In this document: in pieces, positions 35,251 to 43,475 of the stretch
How the letters are laid out: every line of letters begins with the position of its first letter
How positions within the stretch are numbered: position 1 is the stretch's first letter
Assembly (NCBI RefSeq): GCF_021401085.1
Contig: NZ_JACBFP010000001.1
Location: 124,001-188,000 of the forward strand
Length of the DNA: 64,000 nucleotides
Origin: Chryseobacterium sp. R2A-55
GTDB taxonomy: Bacteria > Bacteroidota > Bacteroidia > Flavobacteriales > Weeksellaceae
Direction of reading: 5' to 3'
The notes under the pieces: generated by a model
Seen by the model: only the letters and a program-made list of their open reading frames with translations
Database searches by the model: none
What the model was told of the DNA's origin: nothing
Position numbers and translations under genes: made by a program

Positions 35251-37719
35251 ATGAAAATTAACAGACTGACCATTGCAGTGTTATTCTTAACTGCATCATC
35301 ATCAATGTTTTACGCGCAAGAAATAAAAAAAGATTCCGCGAACAAAGAAAGAAAGATTGAGGGAGTCGTGATTACAGGATCCGCAAGAAAAGGAACTGAA
35401 AGCAACATCATCAATACCCAAAAGAAATCGGTAGAAATCATCGAGCGGGTTGGTTCCGCTCAACTTGACAAGCAGGGAGTGAGCAATGTTGCCACTGCCG
35501 TGACCAAAGCAACCGGAACACAGAAACAGGAAGGTAGCGGACAAATTGTGATCCGAGGTTTGGGCGACCGCTATAACGCAACTACTCTAAATGGTTTACC
35601 GATCCCCTCGGATAATCCGGAGTTTAAAAACATAGATCTTGAAATCTTCAAAACTTCCATCATAGATTATATTTCTTTAGATAAGGTGTACAATCCGAGA
35701 CTTTCCGGGGATTTCGGGGGTGCGAACATCAACATCATTTCCAAAGAACATGTCGGAAAGCCCTATTTCAAAATAGGAATTGGAAGCAGCATCAACCTCC
35801 AAACCTTCGATGTAAAAAACTTCAAACTACAGGATGGTGGCCCAGGTTTTTTCGGGTTTAAGGAAACTACTTTCAGAAAAGGGAATCCGTATGAAATTTA
35901 TCCCTTTTCGACTAAATGGAATTTCAAAAACGAACCGAATCCGTACAATTCAAATATGGACATAGAGGGCGGATTTAATTTAGGGAAATTTGCATTTTTC
36001 CTTTATGGCGGTTTTGACAATAACTACGTTTACAGCAAGGGAAAAGAAGGGTTCTATGACTCAGAAGGAGAAGCGATGAAAAAACTGGATGTAGAGCGAT
36101 ATACTTATGGAACCAATACCACAGGAGTCTTGAATGTGGTCTATAAGATGAATCCTAAAAACCGTATCAATTTCACCACCAACTTCATCAATTCTTCTGA
36201 GCAGGATGCGAGATTCTTCAAAGGTTATATGCGTGAAATCGGTAACGATGTGATCATTAACCGAGGTGACAACAAAATTACTTCCACGGTAATCAACCAG
36301 CTATATGGTAACCATAAAATTACCAATTCCTGGACCGCTGACTGGGCGCTCGGTTACAACTATATGAACAGTAAAAGACCGGACCGCCTGCAAAACACCT
36401 TGAATGCCGAAACAAAAGAGTTGATCGCAGCCAGTGCTGTGAACAATCACAGATATTTCGACGATTTGACGGACAACACTTTCAACGGATTGGTGAGTTT
36501 GACCAAGAATTTTGAGAAACTAAAAGTCAATTTCGGGTACAATGGCAGCTATAAGGACCGAAAATTCAACAATACCACCATCGGTATGAATTTCACATCC
36601 AATGCGGCATTGGATCCAAATAATATCGATGCCTTCATCAATTCGTTTAATAACGGGATTTTTGTTTACAACACTTTCCGGCCAGATGCTGAAAGATACA
36701 AGCCTTTTTATTACAATTTTGAACAGATGATCCAGTCGGGATTTGTAAACCTTGATTATCAATTCAGTGACAGATTCATAGTGCAGTTGGGCGGTAGAAT
36801 AGATTATGTGGATATTAAGAGCAAATGGGACGACGTGATTTTCCAGTTGGGAAAAAACAACAAGACGTACACTAAAATTCTGCCTGCTTTGAACATGAAA
36901 TACAGCATCTCCGACTCTCAAAACCTAAGATTTGCTGCTTCAAAAACATATAGCTTGCCGCAAGCGAAGGAACTGGTTCCGATCGCCTATTATGATGTGA
37001 CCACGAATGTTTATGGAAATCAGGATCTGTATCCATCTGACATTTACAATGTGGATTTGAAATGGGAATTTTTCCCAAAATCCGGTGAAGTTGTTTCAGT
37101 GACCGCATTCGGGAAATACCTTCAGAACCCCATCGCAAGAACGACCTATTCTACTGCAGCCTCTAGTGATATGACCTATTTCAACATCGCCAATAGGGGT
37201 TATGTGGTGGGCGCAGAAATGGAAATCAGAAAAGATCTGTTCAAGTGGAACAATGGTAAACTTTACACTTTCCTAAACGGAACCTACATGCATTCTGAAC
37301 AGGATCTGAAATCTGAATCAGAACTGGCAAAAGAAAACCGCGGAAAAGTGATCCAGTTCAGCGGACAATCCAAGGACAAAGTTCAAGGAGTTGCAGATTT
37401 CCTAGCCAACGTAAACCTCGGTTACAACCAAAAATTCAGCCAAGATTCCAATTTAGATTTTGTGGTATCTTATTCCTATGTCGGAAAAAGTTTATTTGCA
37501 CTGGGCACCAACAATGTTGGAAATTTTTACGAAAACCCCATCCATTTGCTGGATGCCAACTTAAAACTACAATTCAAACAAATCGGAATCGGAATCAGCG
37601 CAAAGAATTTAATCAACTCGGAGAATAAAATTGAGCAGGTGATTAAAGGGGCAGGTTATGACCACAAAAACTACACGAAAGGAAGACAAATCGGACTCAA
37701 TCTATCTTACAAATTTTAA
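35251..37719 (+). CDS. TonB-dependent outer-membrane receptor
   Basis: The 822-residue receptor has a signal peptide ending near MFYAQ, a plug domain and a C-terminal barrel. In the plug, GVVITGSARKG, VATAVTKATGTQ and IVIRGLGDRYNATTLNGLP are the usual plug landmarks. The barrel ends LNLSYKF. It lacks the CarboxypepD-like N-terminal extension found in SusC-type receptors, which argues against a polysaccharide-utilisation system. The ATG at 35251 follows a TTG at 35218 that is too early for a signal peptide. It is followed by a surface-lipoprotein gene in the same operon and is divergent from the two-component genes, so regulated uptake of a scarce nutrient such as phosphate esters is a reasonable hypothesis. 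Confidence 0.9.
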   Translation: MKINRLTIAVLFLTASSSMFYAQEIKKDSANKERKIEGVVITGSARKGTESNIINTQKKSVEIIERVGSAQLDKQGVSNVATAVTKATGTQKQEGSGQIVIRGLGDRYNATTLNGLPIPSDNPEFKNIDLEIFKTSIIDYISLDKVYNPRLSGDFGGANINIISKEHVGKPYFKIGIGSSINLQTFDVKNFKLQDGGPGFFGFKETTFRKGNPYEIYPFSTKWNFKNEPNPYNSNMDIEGGFNLGKFAFFLYGGFDNNYVYSKGKEGFYDSEGEAMKKLDVERYTYGTNTTGVLNVVYKMNPKNRINFTTNFINSSEQDARFFKGYMREIGNDVIINRGDNKITSTVINQLYGNHKITNSWTADWALGYNYMNSKRPDRLQNTLNAETKELIAASAVNNHRYFDDLTDNTFNGLVSLTKNFEKLKVNFGYNGSYKDRKFNNTTIGMNFTSNAALDPNNIDAFINSFNNGIFVYNTFRPDAERYKPFYYNFEQMIQSGFVNLDYQFSDRFIVQLGGRIDYVDIKSKWDDVIFQLGKNNKTYTKILPALNMKYSISDSQNLRFAASKTYSLPQAKELVPIAYYDVTTNVYGNQDLYPSDIYNVDLKWEFFPKSGEVVSVTAFGKYLQNPIARTTYSTAASSDMTYFNIANRGYVVGAEMEIRKDLFKWNNGKLYTFLNGTYMHSEQDLKSESELAKENRGKVIQFSGQSKDKVQGVADFLANVNLGYNQKFSQDSNLDFVVSYSYVGKSLFALGTNNVGNFYENPIHLLDANLKLQFKQIGIGISAKNLINSENKIEQVIKGAGYDHKNYTKGRQIGLNLSYKF

Positions 37720-37751
37720 TAAAACAAAATAAAGTAAATCAAAAATTAATT

Positions 37752-38990
37752 ATGAAAAAGAACTTTTTAAGAGCAGCATTCTGCTTGACCTTAATGGCAT
37801 CCGCATCGATGGTGGCAACTTCTTGCAGCAGAAGCAACGACGATTCTACAGAAACACCATCCAATGGAATTAATCCGGCAGATTTCAAAGGCTCAATCAA
37901 GTCTGGAACCACCGTGACTTTGGATCCTTCCCAAACTTATACTTTGACGGGCAAGCTTTTGGTGGAAAGCGGTGCAACTCTGATTATTCCAGCTGGAACC
38001 GTAATCAAAGGTGCTCAAGGTGCAACTTACCTCATCGTGGACCGAGGTGGAAAAATCCAGGCCAACGGAACTGCTGACAAACCAATTATCTTTGAAGGTG
38101 TTGCTCACGGACAAAGTTATTGGGGTGGTATTGTAATCCTAGGAAACGCTCCCACCAACAGAAGTGCTTCCGGAACTTCCACCTCTGAATTGGGGGACAT
38201 GATCTATGGTGGAACCAATAAAACAGACAATTCAGGATCCATGAAATATGTGGTCATCAAAGACAGTGGTTTCAAATACAATCCTGAAAAGGAATTCAAC
38301 GGACTTTCACTTTTCGGAGTGGGAAGCGGAACCACTATTTCACACATCGCCATCATTGATGGAGGTGACGACGGAATTGAATTCTTCGGTGGAAACGTAA
38401 ATGTGGATCACATCCTATTGTTAGGAAACGGTGACGACAGTTTTGACTGGACAGAAGGATGGCAGGGAACAGCAGACTATGTTTATGCAGCCAGAAAAAA
38501 AGAATACCTAAACAATGCGGAGCCAGGAAACAGAGGAATTGAAGCAGACACACAAGATACTGATGCCAATACCACCAACGGTGCAAACGGAGGTGTTTTC
38601 AATCCTACCATCAAAAACTTTACTTTGATCGGAAACGTGAAAGGTTCGGAATCTCAAGGAATGAAGATCAGAGCGGGATCAAACGGAATTTTTGATAATG
38701 TGTTTATTGCAAATTTCGCCACAGGTATAGATTTCGAAACCGACAGAACCTACAACTGGTTTCTCAGCGGCGTGAAACTTAATAACATCAACTTAGTCAG
38801 CGTGGGTACTTCCGTGAAAGCAAAAGCAACCACTGCATTCCCTGATGCAAATCTACTCGCTACCAATCTTACTGCAAAAATCACTTTTAATGCAAACGCT
38901 ACCGGAGCCGGTTCAGGAACTGCATTGCCGGATTGGGCAAAAGGATGGTCTGGTTTAACTTCATTCAACGTAGCAGACGCAGGAAACTAA
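37752..38990 (+). CDS. Lipoprotein with right-handed beta-helix-like repeats
   Basis: This 412-residue protein has a lipoprotein signal with Cys25 (VATSCSRSND). The mature protein shows the recurring TLTGKLLVESGATLIIPAG and GGKIQANGTADKPIIF pattern, then Gly/Asp/Asn-rich turns such as TISHIAIIDGGDDGIEFFGG. These are typical of pectate-lyase-like parallel beta-helices without a recognisable catalytic site. It follows the TonB-dependent receptor by 32 bases and should act with it as the extracellular or periplasmic binding partner, in the manner of SusD but with an unrelated fold. A terminator at 39029 closes the operon. The ligand is unknown. Confidence 0.75.
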   Translation: MKKNFLRAAFCLTLMASASMVATSCSRSNDDSTETPSNGINPADFKGSIKSGTTVTLDPSQTYTLTGKLLVESGATLIIPAGTVIKGAQGATYLIVDRGGKIQANGTADKPIIFEGVAHGQSYWGGIVILGNAPTNRSASGTSTSELGDMIYGGTNKTDNSGSMKYVVIKDSGFKYNPEKEFNGLSLFGVGSGTTISHIAIIDGGDDGIEFFGGNVNVDHILLLGNGDDSFDWTEGWQGTADYVYAARKKEYLNNAEPGNRGIEADTQDTDANTTNGANGGVFNPTIKNFTLIGNVKGSESQGMKIRAGSNGIFDNVFIANFATGIDFETDRTYNWFLSGVKLNNINLVSVGTSVKAKATTAFPDANLLATNLTAKITFNANATGAGSGTALPDWAKGWSGLTSFNVADAGN

Positions 38991-39028
38991 TTAATTTCTT
39001 TCTGTTTTTTCAGAATATTTTTTCCCGG

Positions 39029-39067
39029 ACCGCTTCAGTTTAATGACTGGAGCGGTTTCCTGTTTTT
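39029..39067 (+). terminator. Terminator of the receptor-lipoprotein operon
   Basis: ACCGCTTCAGT (39029-39039) pairs with ACTGGAGCGGT (39046-39056) around a 6-base loop and is followed by a T-rich stretch. Confidence 0.8.
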
Positions 39068-39086
39068 CACTGCTGAGATTTCCACA

Positions 39087-39371
39087 TTATTCTTCGTCTT
39101 CGTATTGCTCCAGGAAATAGCTGAACGTGAAATCCTCCAGCTCATCCTCCGCATCCTCCAAAGTGATCAGCAAATCCTCAAAATTTTCCAGCTGATCCAC
39201 ACTCATATTGACAAACTCGATATGCAGCGGCATTTCTACAAAACCAGTGATGGAATCATAAAGCGCATCCAGATTATCGCCAAAATCATCGGGAAGTTTA
39301 AGCTTTTCTTTGAGTTGGGTATAGAAATCTTCGTAATCACCGATTTCTGTAAAGTCTATGTACACAGTCAT
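39087..39371 (-). CDS. Barstar-like ribonuclease inhibitor
   Basis: Barstar blocks the active site of barnase, protecting the producer. This 94-residue protein has the same layout as B. amyloliquefaciens barstar (about 90). The helix-turn segment LPDDFGDNLDALYDSITGFVE (quoted in part) aligns with the inhibitory helix LPEYYGENLDALWD of barstar. Asp39 is kept. The aromatic pair of barstar (Tyr29, Trp38) is replaced by Asp29 and Tyr38. The acidic character is strong. The start is ATG 39371, MTVYIDF; a longer frame from 39416 is unlikely. The gene is 54 bases downstream of the barnase-like gene on the same strand, so toxin and inhibitor share a transcript. Confidence 0.85.
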   Translation of the reverse strand: MTVYIDFTEIGDYEDFYTQLKEKLKLPDDFGDNLDALYDSITGFVEMPLHIEFVNMSVDQLENFEDLLITLEDAEDELEDFTFSYFLEQYEDEE

Positions 39372-39425
39372 AAATTTTCTTTTGAGTTTGATTTTGCACA
39401 AGTTTAAACTTGTCATTACAGTGAA

Positions 39426-39944
39426 CTATTTTTTATCAAAGCTTCGGTAGTGATCCTTGGTGAGCCAAACATCGCCATTTTTGGTGAAGATGATTCGGTC
39501 CGCTTGGCGTTGTCCGCAGGTGAAATTCACGTCTGCTTCAAAATATGGGTTTCCTTCCGGCAAAGTCTTTTCGCGGTTTGAAAACTTATCGCCACCGATT
39601 GCCTTTCCCGGCAATACTTCGCAAAGATTACCTTGAGACGGAATCCAGCCTTTTTTTCTTGCTTCTGATTTGGTGAGGTAATAATCGGGAAGTCGGTGGT
39701 TTTTTTTCACATATTTAATCACTACATTTTCAGCCGTCAAATTCTCGATATCAGCGGAAGAATTCAATGGACTTTGCCTTTGAACCTCTGAATTGCTTTC
39801 ATTGGCGTTGGAAGCAGAAGTTTGTGTTATTTCAGCCGGATTTTTCTCTTCTTTTTTTTGATTATTAAAAAAATACATCGCCAAAAAGGCTGAAAGGACT
39901 CCGATAATGAAATACAGGAATAATTTGACTTTTGGGTTATTCAT
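39426..39944 (-). CDS. Barnase-like ribonuclease with N-terminal membrane anchor or signal
   Basis: The 172-residue protein has a hydrophobic N-terminal segment (8-24), a Ser/Asn-rich linker and a C-terminal guanyl-preferring RNase domain (about 72-172). Alignment by eye with barnase puts the catalytic residues at Lys92 (TKSEA), Arg124 (SNREK), general base Glu136 (YFEADVN), Arg146 and Arg150 (GQRQADR) and general acid His165 (KDHYRSF). All are present, so it should be active. Two Cys (108 and 143), absent in barnase, may form a disulfide outside the cytoplasm. It lies directly upstream of the barstar-like gene. The target (nutrient RNA or competitor) is unknown. Confidence 0.87.
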   Translation of the reverse strand: MNNPKVKLFLYFIIGVLSAFLAMYFFNNQKKEEKNPAEITQTSASNANESNSEVQRQSPLNSSADIENLTAENVVIKYVKKNHRLPDYYLTKSEARKKGWIPSQGNLCEVLPGKAIGGDKFSNREKTLPEGNPYFEADVNFTCGQRQADRIIFTKNGDVWLTKDHYRSFDKK

Positions 39945-40055
39945 TTAGCGTTTGAGATTTGAAGTTTGAGGTTTGAGATTTAAAGCGCTGCATATTTTTT
40001 TGGAAATACTGATTTTTTTTACATCACATCGTAATGAATAAGTCGCGACTTATCC

Positions 40056-40847
40056 CTATGAACGCCATTCTTCCGGAATATCACAAATGGGAATCGGCTG
40101 AATTTTATGCTGTGCGGCTTGATTCATCCGCTTGAAGATATGATACACCTCCAAGTCTCTTCCGGAATAATCTGCCTCGGTTTTTGTTCCCCATTCTTTT
40201 TGGATTCTTTCAAGTTCCGGATAAGTCGCACCAATTTGCTGTTCATCGGTTCTGTCCGCATCCCAAAGTCCGTCCGTGGGAATGGCATTCTGGATGGATT
40301 CCACAATTTTCAGTGCTCTAGCCAATTCATAGACTTCGGTTTTGTAAAGATCGGCAATTGGGGAAACATCTACTCCGCCATCTCCATATTTCGTGTAAAA
40401 ACCAATCCCAAAATCTTCCACCTTATTCCCGGTTCCGCAAACCAGAAGTGAATTGATCTGTCCATAATAATAAAGGGTAATCATCCGCAAACGGCTTCTG
40501 GTATTTGCAAAAGCGAGTTTTTCTGCAGGAAATTCCTGATCTTTTACATTAAAGGTTGTATGCAACTCTTCGAAAGCGGGAGTCAAATCCACGGTCATCG
40601 CTTTTGCATTGGGAAATCTTTTCGTGATATCGTTCATATGTTCCCATGCGCGGTTCACTTCGTCTGCTTTTTGGCGAATCGGCATTTCGAGCATCAGCAA
40701 ATCCAGACCGGTCATCGCACAAAGTGTGGAAACCACTCCCGAATCTACACCGCCGGAAACCCCGATGACGTAACCTTTCGCGCCGGCTTTCTGAGCGTAA
40801 TCTTTCAGCCAGGAAACAATTTTATCTATTACTTTTTGTGTTTGCAT
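40056..40847 (-). CDS. nadE: Ammonia-dependent NAD+ synthetase
   Basis: NadE amidates deamido-NAD to NAD, the last step of NAD synthesis. It has 263 residues with the PP-loop SGGVDSGVVS (31-40), the segment ANTRSRLRMITLYYYGQ, and NKVEDFGIGFYTKYGDGGVDVSPIADLYK, quoted in part, typical of NadE. There is no glutaminase domain, so free ammonia is the likely nitrogen source. It is on the minus strand near gldB-gldC; in gliding Bacteroidetes nadE is often found beside gldB and gldC, which agrees with the arrangement here apart from two small genes in between. Confidence 0.95.
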   Translation of the reverse strand: MQTQKVIDKIVSWLKDYAQKAGAKGYVIGVSGGVDSGVVSTLCAMTGLDLLMLEMPIRQKADEVNRAWEHMNDITKRFPNAKAMTVDLTPAFEELHTTFNVKDQEFPAEKLAFANTRSRLRMITLYYYGQINSLLVCGTGNKVEDFGIGFYTKYGDGGVDVSPIADLYKTEVYELARALKIVESIQNAIPTDGLWDADRTDEQQIGATYPELERIQKEWGTKTEADYSGRDLEVYHIFKRMNQAAQHKIQPIPICDIPEEWRS

Positions 40848-40951
40848 AAAATTCTTGGTTCAAAATTGTTCAATAATGTTCTAGCTCAGACAAATGATTA
40901 CCTTCATTTTCAGTCTTGCTCCTTGGTATTTCGCACTTCGTATTTCTAAGT

Positions 40952-41386
40952 TCAGTGAACCAACCTTGTCGAAACCGCGATTCTGTTCCAGAAATTAATC
41001 TGCCCGATCGTGATAATCATCTGTGCGATTTGGTTTTCCGTAAAATGTTTTTCTAAATTTTCATAGACTTCATCACTAACTCCAAGTTTTGAAATTTCAG
41101 TAACCTGCTCTGTAAAATGGAGTGCACTCTTTTCAGCATCAGTAAACAAAGGACTTTCTTCCCACGCGGAAAGTGCATAGATTCTTTGTTCGGTTTCACC
41201 ATTTTCGCGGGCATCTTTGGTATGCATTTCCAGGCAGTATGAACATTTGTTGATTTGCGAAGCCCGGATTTTTATCAGCTCCCGCAATTGGTGACTTAAA
41301 TCAGTGGTGGCAAGATATTCTTCCATCGCAAAAAGGACTTCATAGGATTTCGGTTCCAGTTTGCTCACTTTAACTCTCTTCTTCAT
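40952..41386 (-). CDS. Carboxymuconolactone decarboxylase/AhpD-like protein
   Basis: The 144-residue protein belongs to the AhpD-like alkylhydroperoxidase core family. A helical core contains the redox CxxC with a following His: NKCSYCLEMHTKDAR. It also contains the LSAWEESPLFTDAEKSALHF segment (quoted), which is the usual second half. Such proteins reduce peroxides or act as thiol-redox partners, though many are uncharacterised. It stands alone on the minus strand between nadE and a GNAT gene. No ahpC gene is adjacent. Confidence 0.86.
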   Translation of the reverse strand: MKKRVKVSKLEPKSYEVLFAMEEYLATTDLSHQLRELIKIRASQINKCSYCLEMHTKDARENGETEQRIYALSAWEESPLFTDAEKSALHFTEQVTEISKLGVSDEVYENLEKHFTENQIAQMIITIGQINFWNRIAVSTRLVH

Positions 41387-41483
41387 AATTTAATTATTAG
41401 AAAAATTACTTAATTATTTTTTTCTTGCCATTCATTATCCTTTGAATTCAGGGCAAATAAATGATTGCCAAAGAAGTATGCTT

Positions 41484-42026
41484 TTACGCCTTAAAATCTT
41501 CCCGCTTTAACGCGAACCAGAAACATTCTGCATCATCTGAAGGATCAACAAAAGTTTCGGTTTCGGTGAATCCCAACTTTCGCAATACGTTATTTGACGC
41601 ATGATTATCGGTAGTTGCATAAGCATAAATGACCTCAAGATTCAGATTCTCAAATCCATAATTCAAGCATGCAGCGGCTGCTTCTGTTGCATAACCCCTT
41701 CCCCAGAAATCGGGTAAGAAACGATATCCCAGTTCGTAAACGTTTTGGTAGCCGTTGGTTTTTTCTTTGAGAATTTTCAGACCGCTCCACCCAATCAGTA
41801 GATCTGTAGTTTTATCCACCACTGCCCATCTTCCGATTCCGTTGTCCATGTATTGCTGTCTGATTTTTTGGATGATTTCCGCAGTTTCTTCGATTTTAGT
41901 CAAAGGTTTCATCCCAAGATATTTCATCACTTCGTGACTGCTGTCCAGCAAAAACATTCTTTCTGAATCTTCGGGAACCAATTCGCGCAAAATTAAGCGC
42001 TCGGTTTCAATACATAATTTTGCCAT
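41484..42026 (-). CDS. GNAT family N-acetyltransferase, RimJ/RimL type
   Basis: The 180-residue protein starts at ATG 42026 (MAKLCIETERLILREL). The frame is open far upstream to 42296 but that part overlaps gldB and its promoter, so it is not used. Family landmarks are the N-terminal ETERLILR strand, ELGYRFLPDFWGRGYATEAA with the acetyl-CoA pyrophosphate loop, and YATTDNHASNNVLRKLGF. RimJ/RimL-type enzymes acetylate protein N-termini or small molecules; the substrate is not known. The gene is divergent from gldB with 43 bases between starts, so their promoters overlap. Confidence 0.9.
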   Translation of the reverse strand: MAKLCIETERLILRELVPEDSERMFLLDSSHEVMKYLGMKPLTKIEETAEIIQKIRQQYMDNGIGRWAVVDKTTDLLIGWSGLKILKEKTNGYQNVYELGYRFLPDFWGRGYATEAAAACLNYGFENLNLEVIYAYATTDNHASNNVLRKLGFTETETFVDPSDDAECFWFALKREDFKA

Positions 42027-42036
42027 TAATTTTCCG

Positions 42037-42044
42037 TATTTTTG
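42037..42044 (+). promoter_or_regulatory. -7 promoter element for gldB
   Basis: TATTTTTG is a perfect TAnnTTTG word, 25 bases before the gldB ATG at 42070 and just outside the GNAT start codon. Confidence 0.55.
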
Positions 42045-42069
42045 CAGCTTTAAATCTGATGTAAAAATA

Positions 42070-43050
42070 ATGAAGTTTTTTAGATTTTTAGCGATTTCGG
42101 TATTCATAGTTTCCATCATGAATTCTTGCAAAAAGGATCCTGAAAACCCATGGAACATAGAAATCAAAAATCCAGTCTCCAAAGTGGAAGTCACCGATAT
42201 TTCAAAAGAACTGTATGACTTGAATATTCCGCTGGAAAACTTTAAACAAAAATATCCGTGGTTCCAGGGAACTGTTCCTGACGAAGATTTTGCCAAAAGA
42301 AGAGCCGATGCAAACGAAGCAAAAATCTACCGGGAAGCCATCTCGAAAATTGATGTTCCGAAATTGAATACGGAACTAGCCGACCTGTTTTCCCACATCA
42401 AATATTATTATCCTCAATTTAAGGAACCGAAAGTATTCCTTTATTCATCAGGATTGCAGGGAATCATGGAACCGATTTTTTATCAGCCGGAACAGAATAT
42501 GCTGTTCATTGACATCTCAGCGTTTATGGGTGAAAACAACCTGAATTATAACGGACTGGAGAATTATTTCCAAAAATCCATGAACCCGGCAAACATCCTT
42601 CCGAAAACCTCGCAAACGTTTGCAGAATTCTTTGTGGCAAAAAGTTTTGACCACCAAAAATTCATTGACGAACTGATCTATCAAGGAAAACTGATGACCT
42701 TGCAAGATGCGTTCTTGCCCGATTTTCCGGATAATCTGAAAATGAACTACACTCAGGACCAGTATGAATGGGCAAAGGCGAATGAAGTCAATATCTGGAA
42801 TTATTTCGTGGAAAACAATTTGATTTTCAGTGATGACTCCCGGCTCATCGAGCGTTTCATCAAACCAGGCCCTTTTTCTAAATTTTATACCGAAATCGAT
42901 AATGAATCTTCGCCACAAATCGGTATTTTTGAAGGGTGGCAAATCTGCAGGAAATTCTTCCAGGAAAATCCAAAGACAAAACTCCAGGATTTCCTGAAAA
43001 TGAATGCCACTGAAATCTTTAATCAAAGTAATTATAAACCGAAAAATTAA
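42070..43050 (+). CDS. gldB: Gliding motility lipoprotein GldB
   Basis: GldB is a lipoprotein required for gliding and type IX secretion in Flavobacterium. The 326-residue protein has a lipoprotein signal with Cys20 (IMNSCKKD). It shows the family's body: an IYREAISKID/ELADLFSHIKYYYPQF segment, VFLYSSGLQGIMEPIFY, and a C-terminal part ending near FKPKN-like residues. Its identification is supported by gldC starting 26 bases later. Many Weeksellaceae that carry these genes do not glide, so it may serve secretion rather than motility. Biochemical function is unknown. Confidence 0.93.
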   Translation: MKFFRFLAISVFIVSIMNSCKKDPENPWNIEIKNPVSKVEVTDISKELYDLNIPLENFKQKYPWFQGTVPDEDFAKRRADANEAKIYREAISKIDVPKLNTELADLFSHIKYYYPQFKEPKVFLYSSGLQGIMEPIFYQPEQNMLFIDISAFMGENNLNYNGLENYFQKSMNPANILPKTSQTFAEFFVAKSFDHQKFIDELIYQGKLMTLQDAFLPDFPDNLKMNYTQDQYEWAKANEVNIWNYFVENNLIFSDDSRLIERFIKPGPFSKFYTEIDNESSPQIGIFEGWQICRKFFQENPKTKLQDFLKMNATEIFNQSNYKPKN

Positions 43051-43076
43051 TCTGAAAATTAATTTGAAAATTAGAT

Positions 43077-43403
43077 ATGCGAAAAACCCAAATTACCATA
43101 GACGTAGAACTGGATGAAAACCACGTTCCGGAAACCATGACCTGGAATGCAGAAGATGGCGGAATTGAAAAACAGGAAACCAAAGCAACCATGATTTCAG
43201 TGTGGGATGATAAAAAAAGTGAGGCACTGCGAATCGACTTATGGACGAAAGACATGCCGGTTGACCACATGAAAATGTTCATCCACCAGATTTTACTTTC
43301 ATTGGCAAGCACCTACGAAAGAGCAACCGGTGAAGAAGATATCGCAGATTGGCTGGAAGTGATGGCAGAAGAATTTGCGCAGAAAGCTGCAATAAAAATG
43401 TAG
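43077..43403 (+). CDS. gldC: Gliding motility protein GldC
   Basis: GldC is a small cytoplasmic protein that aids gliding in Flavobacterium johnsoniae, where its loss reduces but does not abolish motility. This 108-residue protein shows the family's typical sequence from start to end: TQITIDVELDENHVPETMTW, DKKSEALRIDLWTKDMPVDHM and the C-terminal GEEDIADWLEVMAEEFA. It is co-transcribed with gldB, 26 bases apart. An AT-rich iterated word occupies that gap. The cystathionine gamma-synthase gene follows 72 bases later. Confidence 0.95.
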   Translation: MRKTQITIDVELDENHVPETMTWNAEDGGIEKQETKATMISVWDDKKSEALRIDLWTKDMPVDHMKMFIHQILLSLASTYERATGEEDIADWLEVMAEEFAQKAAIKM

Positions 43404-43475
43404 AATCTCGGTTAGCTTTTGGAACTTAGCGGTTTGCTGATCGCCAAAAGCCAGTCGACAAAAAAGCAAAATATT

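Noticed and set aside
42027-42296. 90-residue N-terminal extension of the GNAT gene
   Set aside because: It overlaps the gldB promoter and coding sequence, and the true GNAT start pattern ETERLILR begins right after the ATG at 42026.
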